DNA from: Cladophialophora immunda
Lineage: Eukaryota > Ascomycota > Eurotiomycetes > Chaetothyriales > Herpotrichiellaceae
Direction: 5' to 3'
NCBI RefSeq assembly: GCF_000835495.1
Contig: NW_015622547.1
Coordinates: 2,356,001 to 2,420,000 of the forward strand
DNA: 64,000 nucleotides
In this document: positions 15,151 through 25,312 of the stretch, one piece after another
How positions within the stretch are numbered: the stretch's first letter is position 1
How the letters are laid out: every line of letters starts with the position of its first letter
Notes under the pieces: generated by a model
Told to the model about the DNA's origin: nothing
Database searches by the model: none
Seen by the model: only the letters and a program-made list of their open reading frames with translations
Translations under genes and position numbers: made by a program

Positions 15151-16127
15151 TCACGCCTTCTTGAACTGACTCTCGGTCTCGAGCCATGTGCCAAAGTCCT
15201 TCAATCCGGGATTGAGCTGCTTCAAGCTTGATATATCTGCTCCATATCCGACATCGCGAAACCATCGGAACATGTAGCCAAGGTCCTTGACCATCCAGTT
15301 GATCAGGCCAGCTATGAACGAGAAGGTGGTGGGCAGCGTTGTGCCGATTCTCTGCTCGAAGATCGTCTTGAACTGGTCGTAGGTCAATTCGTCGCCGGCC
15401 AGCGAGAGCTTGGTGTTTTTGTACTGCTCCGGCTTCATAAATGCCTCGGCGGCAAAGAATCCGATGTCGCTAGTCGCGATCAGCTGGAGTTTCTGATCCT
15501 TTCTCAGATTCCGGGCCCAGCTCGCTGTGAAGACTTTGCCAAGGAAGCCAGGAACGAGGTTTTCAAAAAATGCAACCGGCCGAAGAACCGTCCAGTCCAT
15601 CTCTTGGTTCTTGGTCTTCTCGAAGAGGTATTGTTCGATATTGTACTTGCTGGCGAAGTGAGGAACGTTTGTGGGATCTGTATCTGATTTGGCGGAGCCG
15701 CCACGGTCGACCGAGGAATAGACAAAATGCTTGACGCCCGATTTGAGGGCGGCGTCGATCAGGGCCTTCCCCTGGCGCTCTTCGGACTGAGGGCTGGCGC
15801 CGTTTCCAATAGCAAGCTGGAGAAAAGACCCAGTTAGCACCTTCAGTAGACTTTGGAGCGGGAATAAAATACCTGTACGCTGAATACTCCCCAAATCGGG
15901 AGACTAGACGCCTCTTTGGCTTTCGCGAATATGTTGTCGGCAGCGTCCATGTTGCCGGCCACCAGCTTGATCTTTGGGGATTTCTGCAGCAGCCTCTTAG
16001 CAGAGGCTGCCTCGGGATCACGCGTCAGAGCGAGAATTTGATAGTCGGCATTGGCACGCAGGAGCGCGTTCACAACTGAGCCACCCTGTTTGCCAGTGGC
16101 TCCGGTGATGAGGATTGCTTTCGACAT
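15151..16127 (-). CDS. NmrA-like NAD(P)-binding protein
   Basis: Exons 16127-15873 and 15816-15151 (56-nt intron) give 306 aa, the usual size. The N-terminus has the Rossmann motif GATGKQGGSVVNALL; KHFVYSSVDRGG and the NVPHFASKYNIEQYL segment match the atypical short-chain reductase / NmrA group. The catalytic Tyr-Lys pair of classical short-chain reductases appears as SKYNIE, not Y-x3-K, so this is more likely a redox-sensing or regulatory binding protein than a dehydrogenase; some relatives are quinone reductases. Cytosolic; no membrane segment. The 5' leader next to the start carries imperfect repeats (16128-16205). Confidence 0.9.
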
Positions 16128-16205
16128 GTTGAGGCTATGTGTTGAGGTGATGGAGGTTGTGTGTTGAAGTTATACGTTGAGGTTATGCGTTGAGATGATG
16201 TTAAT
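16128..16205. repeat. Imperfect GTTGAGG-type repeats in the NmrA-like 5' leader
   Basis: Units of the form ATGTGTTGAGGT / GTTGAAGTT / CGTTGAGGTTATG recur about every 11-14 nt right upstream of the ATG at 16127. On the coding strand this is a CAAC/CCTCAAC-rich leader. Function unknown; may be transcribed as 5' UTR. Confidence 0.6.
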
Positions 16206-17831
16206 GTGGACCAGTTCATGAATTCTCGAGGTGTTTATAACTGCATGAGCGATGCTGCAAAGAACATGCGCTGATTGTCAACCACCTGTATCAAACTCCT
16301 TTTCCTCCAGTGTTGATGGGTAATTACAATGGGTAGCCCGGTGTTCGGAGGTAGCTCCACCCGAAGCTGCCATAGAGCGTTTGGTGAAGGCCACATCGCT
16401 GACAAACTGTGCCTCCCCTGATTCAACACTCATTCGTGAAAGTTGTACCGCTAGGGCGGGCGCGTGTCTCGAGACTTTACTTGGCCCAGCTGGCTAAAGG
16501 AGATTCAGAGTTGGTGGATGAAGTGGATGAATCAGCACTCGTTCTTCCAGCTTCTCCACACTACGTCACTGTTGTCTTCGGGACTTGGCAGCGCCGATAT
16601 CACGTGCATGCGGCTGGCTAACGTGGGTTGCTCTTGAATACTTCGGACCTCGCTGGCGCCGAGATCATGGCTGTTGGACTGTTCTCGCGAGCAAAATGCC
16701 TTCGGAACTACTCTCAACCACTGTCACTATCTCCGGCCATGGAGAAACCCCTGTATATCGCCGTGGCTGCGACGAGGTTGTATTCAAAGACGCTTTTGGA
16801 GGCCAGCATGACGGCACCACTGGCGTCGGGCAAGATGGATACTCCTCCTCTTGAAACCTGTTGCTGAAGACTCTGACGTTCTGTCCTCAGACTTGCGCCA
16901 TATCTCGAGTTGGAGATACTGGAACAAGAGACACCCTTGACAGTCAAAACAGGTACCACTTCCAAAACCAACCCCAGTGCCGCCTCTACTGGTTCCGGCA
17001 GAGCCCCACGAGTTCACTGTCAAAGACAAGGTTGGGGCTGGTGTAGTGGCGTTCGAAATGGCTGTGGAGATTATATGTGGAAATGTGTGGCTGGTGGTGT
17101 TGGTGGCTGGCATGCTGTCGCTGTTCTCAGATACACGAACCCGATCGTCGTCGCTTCTAAACTCTATTTTCCACGAAGAGATTGAACAGCCACGCGGCTC
17201 TTCTCATGCTCTGGCCAGTCTCCATTTTGGCGTCGAGGCTATGCCGAGAAGAGCTCCATAAACCACGACAGTACTCGGCAGATGTTATTACTCGCGTTGT
17301 CACCCCAAATTGGCCTCCACTGCTACATCAACAGCAGTACTTAGGAGGTTCTTCTCAATTGGCGAGTCGCAAACAATACTTTTGCGTCTCAACATGGTCG
17401 CGAAAGCAAATAGTCAAAGTCGCGAAAAGAGCTGCGCGTCCACTTCCATCCACCCTGTTTACGAGAGTGGGTCTGTGTGAAAACATCCTTTCCACGGCGA
17501 TCTCAAAGCGGGTCAGAGATACTCAGGTACTCCGTATCTTGCGAAGTATCCTTACTGTCGGTATGGCTGGTAAACAAACAAACTTTGTTCGACCTCCTTT
17601 AATAACCTAGCCACCCTTCACACCCAAGGCTAGACATCTGGACTCTCTTACCGGCCATTCTAGAAATACAAGATTAATATCTGTCGACCATGGCGTCTTC
17701 TCTGTTCCCAGTGTCTGTCTGGATTCATATCCAAGGTTATCAAACAACCCTGGCCGCGCTTGTAAGTGAAAGTGCAGAGCAAATTTTTCATCAGGACTTG
17801 TCCAGCTATTTCACGACATCAACGAAAGAAT
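16206..17831. other. Long divergent intergenic region
   Basis: About 1.6 kb between the NmrA-like gene and the GH64 gene. Open frames of 60-110 codons occur on both strands, e.g. plus 16977-17261 with a hydrophobic stretch (GNVWLVVLVAGMLSLF), but none shows a known motif, and neighbouring frames cannot be joined convincingly. Near its 3' end an ATG at 17690 opens a 24-codon frame that ends at a GTAAGT donor (17762); with the acceptor at about 17811 this looks like a leader intron of the GH64 transcript. Confidence 0.35.
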
Positions 17832-19142
17832 ATGCCCCTCGAAGCCGCCCTCCTACCCTTATTGCTATTGTCCTCCTTAATACACAGAAGCTCTGCCTTC
17901 CCAACTTCACCTTATCGTGTTGTCCGTCGAGATTGTGATACAGTGGCCAGCACTACCACATCTTCGGATAGTGCTTCCGCTACTGGATTACCACTTTCCA
18001 TTGTGAACAACCTTTCCCAGGAAGACAGTGTCAATCTATATGTGACTGGCAATGACGCAAGTGGGCTGCTCGTCTTATTACAGCCTGATGGTCAATGGTA
18101 CTATCCCCCGACGGATATCTCTTCGACTATCCCGACCGTTATATCCCCAGATCAGATCACAATGCCTGTCGCCGACTCTGGCGAACCAACAAACGTCACA
18201 ATCCCAACCAGCGTTTCCGCCGGAAGGATATGGCTCGCCCAGGGGAGTTTGCAGTTTTCTGTCGTCCTGGGTGTAACAGGCCCTGCCTTGGTCGAGCCTT
18301 CAGTCACCGGACCCGCGGAGAATGCCACCACTTGGGGCTTTGTGGAATTCACCTACACGCAGGATGGCGTGATATATGTAGACACCAGCTATGTCGACTT
18401 CGTCAGCATGAACCTGGGGCTCATCTTGACAGGCGCAGACATTGGAACCCAAACGACACCCGGCCTGGAACTAAACGCCATTCAGACCCTCTGTGAGGCG
18501 TTGGCAGATCAGGCGGCGACAGACGGATACCCCTGGAATGAACTCTGCATCACCGACGCTCAAGGGCAACCTGTCCACGTCCTTGCCCCCGATGACTACA
18601 TTGACCTCAACGCGGATGCCTTTTCGGACTACTGGTCATCCTATGTCGACCAAGTTTGGAGCACCTACGCCGGTCAACCCCTGATTATCAACAGCCAATC
18701 TGAGCAGCTGGGAAATATATCATGTACTGTCAGCAATGACCTTCTCACCTGCACTGACGGCAGCGATGCGGGTGCGACCTTTGCTCAGCCTTCAGCTATG
18801 GACATATTCAGCTGCGCAAGCGGCCCATTCGCCCTTGACTCTTCGGCCACGGACGTGCAGGCAGCGGTGGCCCCCCGTCTTTGCGCTGCCTTTAATCGTT
18901 CGACTTTTCTTCTGGACGGTGGCAATATTCAGCCTGATGGAGTGGCGTCTGATTCCTATTACAGCGCGCAGACGACCAATTGGTATAGCAAGCTTGTCCA
19001 TCAACTAGAGATCGACGGTCGGGGTTATGCTTTTGCATACGACGACGTGACACCAGACAGTGAGGCGAATGACCCACAGAATCAATCTGGTGAGATAGTT
19101 TCAGTGAGCCCTGAAGGCTTAACAATAACAATATCGTTATAA
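17832..19142 (+). CDS. Secreted GH64-type beta-1,3-glucanase-like protein
   Basis: A single exon of 436 aa. Start chosen at the ATG at 17832 because it opens a clean signal peptide (LLPLLLLSSLI) followed by a dibasic VVRR processing site. The mature part (LPLSIVNNLSQEDSVNLYVTG onward) matches the GH64/thaumatin-like fold of laminaripentaose-producing beta-1,3-glucanases: an N-terminal barrel, then ALVEPSVTGP and WGFVEFTY, and a C-terminal part with FNRSTFLLDGGNIQPDG and GYAFAYDDV, where acidic residues of the cleft lie. It would act on fungal or plant beta-1,3-glucan outside the cell or in the wall. Several N-glycosylation sequons (NVT, NAT, NIS, NRS) support secretion. Catalytic residues were not mapped by alignment. 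Confidence 0.85.
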   Translation: MPLEAALLPLLLLSSLIHRSSAFPTSPYRVVRRDCDTVASTTTSSDSASATGLPLSIVNNLSQEDSVNLYVTGNDASGLLVLLQPDGQWYYPPTDISSTIPTVISPDQITMPVADSGEPTNVTIPTSVSAGRIWLAQGSLQFSVVLGVTGPALVEPSVTGPAENATTWGFVEFTYTQDGVIYVDTSYVDFVSMNLGLILTGADIGTQTTPGLELNAIQTLCEALADQAATDGYPWNELCITDAQGQPVHVLAPDDYIDLNADAFSDYWSSYVDQVWSTYAGQPLIINSQSEQLGNISCTVSNDLLTCTDGSDAGATFAQPSAMDIFSCASGPFALDSSATDVQAAVAPRLCAAFNRSTFLLDGGNIQPDGVASDSYYSAQTTNWYSKLVHQLEIDGRGYAFAYDDVTPDSEANDPQNQSGEIVSVSPEGLTITISL

Positions 19143-19512
19143 ATCGTTCTACGGCAAGTGTGCTGGGTTGCTTGAAGCTTTGATCCAGGCTTGCCCTTTT
19201 TTTGCCTTTCTGAACTGGTAGCTGGGCCGCGATCTTCGTCCCCACGCCAACTGAGATCTTACCCCGACTCGCCCGATTCGCGCGAGCTGCGAGAGGCACA
19301 GGGCGGCATCACCCTCGTCCCAAAGAGGGGTGAGCTGGGCGTCGAATGACCTCGCCTTGGCGGCGTCTGACGTTGAACTCCGGACTGTATCCAAGGGCTC
19401 CAAGTAAACCTTATCAGTCACAGGTGAAGTCAATTCAGGCAGACTGCAGTGTAAGTCTTCTATCCCGTCTCAGAACATCGGCAACCTACTAAAACGGGGA
19501 AATAGGCCAACC
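19143..19512. other. Intergenic region
   Basis: 370 bp between tandem plus-strand genes; GH64 3' UTR and racemase-family promoter. Nothing else seen. Confidence 0.5.
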
Positions 19513-20253
19513 ATGAGAATCGTGCGACTAGGCGTCATTGTGCCTTCGTCGAATACCGCGTTAGAGCCGCTGACAAATGCAATCGTCTCGTCCATCCATT
19601 CAGAGGGTCTATCTATCTCCGTGCATTTTTCTCGATTTCGAGTCACCACGATCGACCTCTCCCCAAATGCCAGCGCTCAATTCCAATTCGAACCGATATT
19701 ATCTGCAGCGAGGCTGCTTGCGGATGCAAAGGTCGACGTGATCGGCTGGAGCGGCACGTCGGCTGGGTGGCTTGGCTTTGAACACGATGAGAGACTGTGC
19801 GCTGCAATCGAGGCCGAGACTGGCATCAAGACGACAACATCTGTCCTGTCACTCAACGCGCTCATGCACAGTTTGGGCGTGACCTCGATAGGACTGGTGA
19901 CGCCCTACATCAAAGGCATGAACGATGCGATACGCGCCAATTATGCAGCAATCGGGATAGACATTAGTGGGAATTGGGAGCGCCACCTAGGCATCACAGA
20001 CAATAATGAGATTGTGCGAGTAGACGAGAGCACTCTGGATGAAATGGTCATGGATGTTGCGGCCAATGGCGCGCTGGTGCTGACAACATTCTGCACCAAT
20101 CTTCGAGCAGCACAGCGCGTCGAGTATTGGGAGAAGTCGCTGAGGGTTACTGTACTGGATTCTGTCAGTACCACGGTTTGGGGGATGCTGAAAATGGTGG
20201 GAGTAGACACTCGGCTTGTGAAGGGCTGGGGCTTTATGTTCGAGGTTGATTGA
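19513..20253 (+). CDS. Asp/Glu racemase superfamily enzyme (maleate isomerase / arylmalonate decarboxylase type)
   Basis: An intronless gene for 246 aa, normal for the family. The N-terminus has GVIVPSSNTALEP, the signature of maleate isomerase/arylmalonate decarboxylase relatives. The first half-site reads GWSGTS (79-83) and the second TTFCTNL with C194. Two-cysteine racemases and isomerases carry Cys in the first half-site; here it is Gly/Ser, as in arylmalonate decarboxylase, while the second Cys is kept. This suggests a one-cysteine decarboxylase-like or altered isomerase chemistry rather than racemisation (inference from remembered family motifs). Cytosolic. Function in the fungus and substrate unknown. 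Lack of introns and a mainly bacterial family allow, but do not prove, horizontal origin. Confidence 0.88.
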   Translation: MRIVRLGVIVPSSNTALEPLTNAIVSSIHSEGLSISVHFSRFRVTTIDLSPNASAQFQFEPILSAARLLADAKVDVIGWSGTSAGWLGFEHDERLCAAIEAETGIKTTTSVLSLNALMHSLGVTSIGLVTPYIKGMNDAIRANYAAIGIDISGNWERHLGITDNNEIVRVDESTLDEMVMDVAANGALVLTTFCTNLRAAQRVEYWEKSLRVTVLDSVSTTVWGMLKMVGVDTRLVKGWGFMFEVD

Positions 20254-20572
20254 ATAGAGGGGAAGACACTGGCATTCTTGTTACGTAGGCAGTCAGTGTT
20301 GCGCAAGGCTGTGCCGGCAATAAGGCTGGATATTTTCTTGGCGGTCAGTTGCTAGGGGAACAACGGGCCACCTAATTCGGGAAACCCTAAACACGCCACT
20401 GCAACCATCGTTGGGGCTCTCTTGGAGATGCAACCAGCCTGCTTTCACATCTCCCTGCTACTACCGCATCACGCATAGTTAAACACGACTCCGGTGTCCC
20501 CAAGACTAATATCTGCAACTGCTTCAGCAACTCCGACCCAGAGACCAACGACATCTTGTTACGACTGGCACG
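20254..20572. other. Intergenic region
   Basis: 319 bp; promoter and leader of the F-BAR gene. No gene. Confidence 0.5.
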
Positions 20573-23500
20573 ATGCCGCCAGGCGCTGCGTCGGGACCAG
20601 GTGCCCCTCCATCTGTGCCATTGAGCTGTAAGTATTGCAACCACCTATGCCTGGTCACCAACTAATTGCTGAGGGCAGTCTCAAATAATTTCTGGGGGCG
20701 AGATGACGCCGGCGTCGACCCTCTCCTTACCCGGATGCAAAATGCCAAAACAACGTGCGATGAGCTGAAAACCTTTTATAATGCAAGAGCAGCGTTAGAA
20801 GAAGATTACGCCAAAAAATTATTGAGTCTATCACGAAAGCCGCTGGGAAGTGTTGAACAGGGAACCTTACGGAGCAGCCTGGATGTTGCTAGAGGAGAGA
20901 CAGAGTCAATGGGCAAACAGCACGCACTGATCGCCCAGCAAATGAGGTCCGAGCTCGAGGAGCCACTGGCAGCGTTTGCCGGCGGAATCAAGGAGCGTCG
21001 CAAAATCGTCCAGAACGGAATCGAGAGGCTGCTGAAGACGAAACAAGCACAGACCGCTCATGTCAACAAATGTCGGGACAAGTACGAGCAGGACTGTTTG
21101 CGGGTCAAGGGATATCTGGCTCAGGGTCACATGGTCATGGGACAAGAAGAGCGAAAGAACAAGGCCAAACTCGAGAAGACACAGATCAACATGGCCACCA
21201 ACTCGAATGAGTACGAGGCCGCTATTAAAGTTTTGGAGGAGACGACAGGTCGGTGGAACAAGGAGTGGAAAGCCGCGTGCGACAAGTTCCAAGATCTTGA
21301 GGAAGAACGCCTCGACTTCATGAAGTCCTCCCTATGGGCCTTTGCCAACATCGCATCTACGGTGTGCGTCTCTGACGACGCGTCCTGCGAAAAGATCAGA
21401 CTTGCGTTGGAGAATTGTGAAGTCGAGAAAGACATTTCGGGCTTCATAAAAACCTGCGGAACAGGCCAAGAAATTCCCGATCCTCCTCGATACATCAACT
21501 TCTGTCGAGGCGATGTGGACACCGCATCCGAGGTCTCGGAAGATGAGAACTACTCGGTCGCCCAATTCTCAAGGACCACGAATCCCGCGTTCAGAACATC
21601 GTCTCCAACCCATTCAAGCTCTACAAAAGCCAGGCGCAGCCAGACCCCAGAGCGCCAATACTCAGAAGAGCCGACGGGACCGCAAGAGGATGATATGCCG
21701 ACACCGTCCAATGGAAACAGTGGGCGTCCGCCGCCGTTGAATTACAAACATCCAGGACCAAATGTGCCTCCGAATTACTCACCAAGCCAACATGGAGACG
21801 TCCCGCAAGTGCCACACAATCAGTACCCGACCGACGGCATGACGATGTTCTGCAGAGCGGATGCTTCCTCGGTTGCCGGCTCTGCCTTGTCCTCAAACAC
21901 TCGACCAGATAGTAGGGATGACCAGAGTGACTATTCTGCACCGAGCTCATTCACGAGTGCGGAACTCAGCTCTGGTGCAGCCTCCCCAACCAAAGGTGCC
22001 CCGATTAATGGCGTTGAGCTGCCTGGAATGGCATCACCTGAGAAATCCGTCCAGAAGAAGAGGTCTGGTTTCTTCTCGAACAGCCCGTTTCGCAGAAAGT
22101 CTAGGAAAGACCACGAACCCCAGCCGGGCAGTATCTCCACCAGCCGCAACACTTGGAACGGAGGCTCAGTCACCAACGCTCGAAATCTGAACCCCACCGT
22201 ATCTAGTGCGCAGTCGAGTCCTACCAAGTCTCCAGCTCGTCAGGCACCCAGCTATTTTAACAGAAATGCAGCTGACATGGCTCTTGAAGGCGAAGAGGCT
22301 GCTGATCCTCGGGCGAGCTTCCAATTGAGCGTGGGCAACAATGTCTTCGACGTAGCCAGCCCGGATGGCACTCAAGACTCAACACCTAAAGCTAGCACAG
22401 CAAACCGGCGTAGTCAATTTATGCCACCACCTTCAGTGGTAGGCAATGAGTTGATGCACGATCCTATAGCACAAGCACTTGCAGATCTCAAACTAACCGC
22501 CGGTGGCGCCACGGCAATGGCTAAACAGTCAAGCACCCGGGTAGCCGTGGATCGGTATCACGGCGTGGCAACCCCTGCGCCTGATCAAGAACCAGCCACT
22601 CGACCAGGCATACTGAGCGCCGAAAGTCAAGCTCGCCTGGCGGCACAGAGAGGAACACCTCCACCAGCATACGATATCACCGGACCAGCATCTATGGCGG
22701 GTGGGAGGACGCAGAGTGCTCTCGGTGTTCCTCAACCAGCACATACCAAGCGCGAAATGCTGAATCGCACTGAGACATGGGGCACTAGGGCAGGAGGCAA
22801 TCCGACTCAGCCATCAAGACCTGGTACCAGAGATGGAAGGAGGAGCCCTGGCCCGGGGATGATGAGAGCAGCAAGCCCGCAACCTCAGTCTCAAAGCCAG
22901 CCTCCCCGTGCCAGAAGCCCAGCTCCCGGCGTCATCCCTCGTGCTGTGAGTCCTCAACCACAGCAATCCCAAAGATACCAGCCGCGCTCGCGAAGCCCAG
23001 CACCTTCCATGGCCCCTAGAGCAGCAAGCCCGAATCCAGCAATGATGTCAGGCGGACGGCCTGCGGCTCAGCAATACCGCGCGGCCTCGCCCAATCCCTA
23101 TGGAGGATCACGAGGCCCTGGGCCGGCACCGAACCAAGCATCAAGACAAAGCACCGGCATGGAGATTCAATTGAGCAACCAGGATCCGGGACGGTACGAC
23201 GGGTCCGGTGGCAGTGAAAGAAGTCGTCAGGGAATGATGCGGCCCAACTCCAGCTTTGGGGGAGATCGGTATTCGCAGCAACAACCTCAGCAGCAGCAGT
23301 TCCAACATCAACCGCAGGGCTATGATAACCGGCAAAGAGGTGGAAGTGCTAATGGAGGGGGGATGGATATCGAACTAAGAAGAGAGCGGAGCAAGAGTCT
23401 CGCTGCGATACCATATCGGGCAGGTCCTCCGCCTCAAGAGCAGCGTCAACAGCGAGTGTTGCATTATGGTAAGTCAACCCTGCATCCACGAGATTGCACC

Positions 23501-23741
23501 TTTGATGTGAAAGACTCCAGACCTCGGCACCAACTTACTAACGACACTCTTTACAGCCAGGGCAATGTACAGCTACACAGCGGCCATTCCCGAAGAACTC
23601 TCCTTCTCCAAAGGCGATATCCTCGCAGTATTGCGACTTCAGGATGATGGATGGTGGGAGGCTGAGGTCAAGGAGAGTGCGAGGGGAATGAAAGCAGGCG
23701 GTATCGGGCTGGTGCCTAGCAATTACCTGCAACGGTGCTGA
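20573..23741 (+). CDS. F-BAR and SH3 protein (Cdc15/Imp2/Hof1-like)
   Basis: Exons 20573-20627, 20679-23468 and 23557-23741 give 1009 aa. Residues about 19-285 form an F-BAR membrane-bending domain (FWGRDDAGVDPLLTRMQNAK, YNARAALEEDYAKKLLSLS, then long charged helices). Residues about 300-940 are low-complexity, rich in Ser, Pro and Gln, with repeated RSPAP and AASPNP motifs that are likely phosphorylation sites. The last exon encodes an SH3 domain: RAMYSYTAAIPEELSFSKGD, DDGWWEAEV, GLVPSNYLQ. By homology it links plasma membrane to the actomyosin ring and septum synthesis during cytokinesis. The tiny first exon (M to S18) is supported by a clean GTAAGT donor and frame; intron 2 (88 nt) has a TACTAAC branch point. 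If intron 2 is missed the SH3 domain is lost. Confidence 0.93.
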
Positions 23742-24544
23742 TCTCAACCACGCCTGGGGGAAATGTGACGGTGTAAATAAATACACGAGGACTAGGGTGA
23801 TGACTGACTCGCTCGCCGACGGTGGTGGCCGAAATATCAGCTTGGACATTCATTGGCATTGGGATGAGGTTTGTACGATATCGGGCACGACGGGAGTTGG
23901 CCTCTCGACATTTTGGCGCTGTGTTTTTGGCCAAGTTCTTGAGCGAGCCGTCAGCTATGTATGTAGGATGTACGTGCTAGGATGCCGCGCAGCCAGACAT
24001 AACCCGGCATTTGGATCGCGGGAGCTGAGACAGCATCTAGAGCGCTTTGTACATGCCATCAATGTCAGACAAAGTACAATACTGTACGTATTTATGTACG
24101 TAGGCAGTGGATTGATTTTGGAATGAAAGTCCAGCTTATGTATGAAGGGGCCTGGACCGATCGTCCCAGGCGGACGTCTGCTGGTCTGAATGAATCCTGC
24201 ATTGTTTCCTGGTTCCATCATACTGATGCTAATGCTAATATTGGGTATCCTGAACCGGACGAGGTACATATACACACTAGGTAGGTAGGTAGGTAGGTGG
24301 GTAGGCATCTGCTCTAGGATGAGCTGAATGGTCCAAGTGAACGAACCCCCAAACAACAAAAGAGGAGACGCCCCTTGCGAGACTTTGTCGTCGGTGTCTA
24401 TGGACTGTGTTATTGTTGTTCTTCTTCTTCTGCTAGGCATCCATACAAGAAAGACACTGATGAACCGTCCATCTCCGGAGTTAACCATTGCTCGGAACAC
24501 GGCTCGCGCGCGCATGCACTTCCATACCCAGGTATGCACCCAGA
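23742..24544. other. Convergent intergenic region
   Basis: 803 bp between the F-BAR gene and the small minus-strand gene. Contains a TAGG tetranucleotide run (24278-24305). No gene supported. Confidence 0.5.
24278..24305. repeat. TAGG tetranucleotide microsatellite
   Basis: About seven near-perfect TAGG/GTAG units. The unit differs from the fungal telomere repeat TTAGGG, so it is a simple microsatellite. Confidence 0.85.
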
Positions 24545-24916
24545 TCACTCTTTCTCCTGGGCCTGGACAACAGCCTTGTCTCCATGACACCCCTGCTCGG
24601 CACTCGCACTCGCACCCGCACCCGCACCGGTACTGGTACTGGTACTGGTGCTGGTGCTGGTCCTTGGACTTGAACTTTGAGCTTCAGTCGGAATGAACGG
24701 TCTGTTCAATTCCGGCGTCAGCTTCAAGAATTTACACTCGGAGGCAGTCTTATCGGGACTGCTGCCTTTGGTAGTTGGCATGGTGGAGGGCTCGGGCAGC
24801 ACAGGCTTGTCTGATCTGTCGACGTGGTCTGGAGGGCTCGAGACGCCGGTGGCGGTCGCAGACAGCTGGGTTTGGGGAGCGGGTCGCTCGACTGGGGCGA
24901 GGTTGAGGAACGGCAT
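24545..24916 (-). CDS. Small low-complexity hypothetical protein
   Basis: A single open frame of 123 aa starting at the ATG at 24916. The composition is Pro/Ser/Thr rich with one more ordered stretch, ECKFLKLTPELNRPFIP. A Ser-Thr then Gly-Ala run (residues about 83-108) is produced by tandem trinucleotide-pair repeats at 24601-24660. No domain is recognised. It is followed upstream by the thiosulfate transporter in the same orientation. It could be a real, disordered conserved protein or an open frame kept by repeat structure; the first reading is favoured because the frame outside the repeat also has coding-like composition. Confidence 0.45.
   Translation of the reverse strand: MPFLNLAPVERPAPQTQLSATATGVSSPPDHVDRSDKPVLPEPSTMPTTKGSSPDKTASECKFLKLTPELNRPFIPTEAQSSSPRTSTSTSTSTSTGAGAGASASAEQGCHGDKAVVQAQEKE
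24601..24660. repeat. Coding hexanucleotide-type repeat
   Basis: Runs of CACTCG/CACCCG then GGTACT and GGTGCT units. On the minus strand they encode the Ser-Thr and Gly-Ala run of the small protein. Confidence 0.8.
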
Positions 24917-25312
24917 TGTTTTGTTTCGAGATTATGCACCTAGATGACAATTCCAGGTCGTGATGTTTGGTAGCTTCCTCAAGGCTTTGCTGTTCAGTGA
25001 TGGCGCTTGCAGGTTGAGACTGTAGAGCTCAAGTTTGTCGCGGGGATACGGCACAGACAGATGGATGGATGGCGGAAGTGTTGACCCCCTTCTTCAAGGA
25101 GAGGTGTTCCGTCGTGCAGTGAATGGTTGTCACCGACAGGCAGTGTTGTTCACAACGGTCACGAGGCAGTGACTGCCCCTGGATGGTTCTCATTGTTGTT
25201 TGTCACTGTGTGGTGTGGTGGCAGTGATCACTCAGACAACTGTCCGGAATGAAATGTGAATGCGCCTCGATAAAAGAGGCGGTCCCTCAAAAGTGATGAA
25301 GGACCAGGCTCC
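24917..25312. other. Intergenic region
   Basis: 396 bp between two minus-strand genes; no gene seen. Confidence 0.5.

Noticed and set aside
13547..20253. A secondary-metabolite cluster around the reductase, NmrA-like protein and racemase-family enzyme
   Set aside because: No polyketide synthase, peptide synthetase, terpene cyclase or prenyltransferase is present in the window.
24278..24305. TAGG repeat as a possible interstitial telomere
   Set aside because: The unit is TAGG, not TTAGGG, and short.
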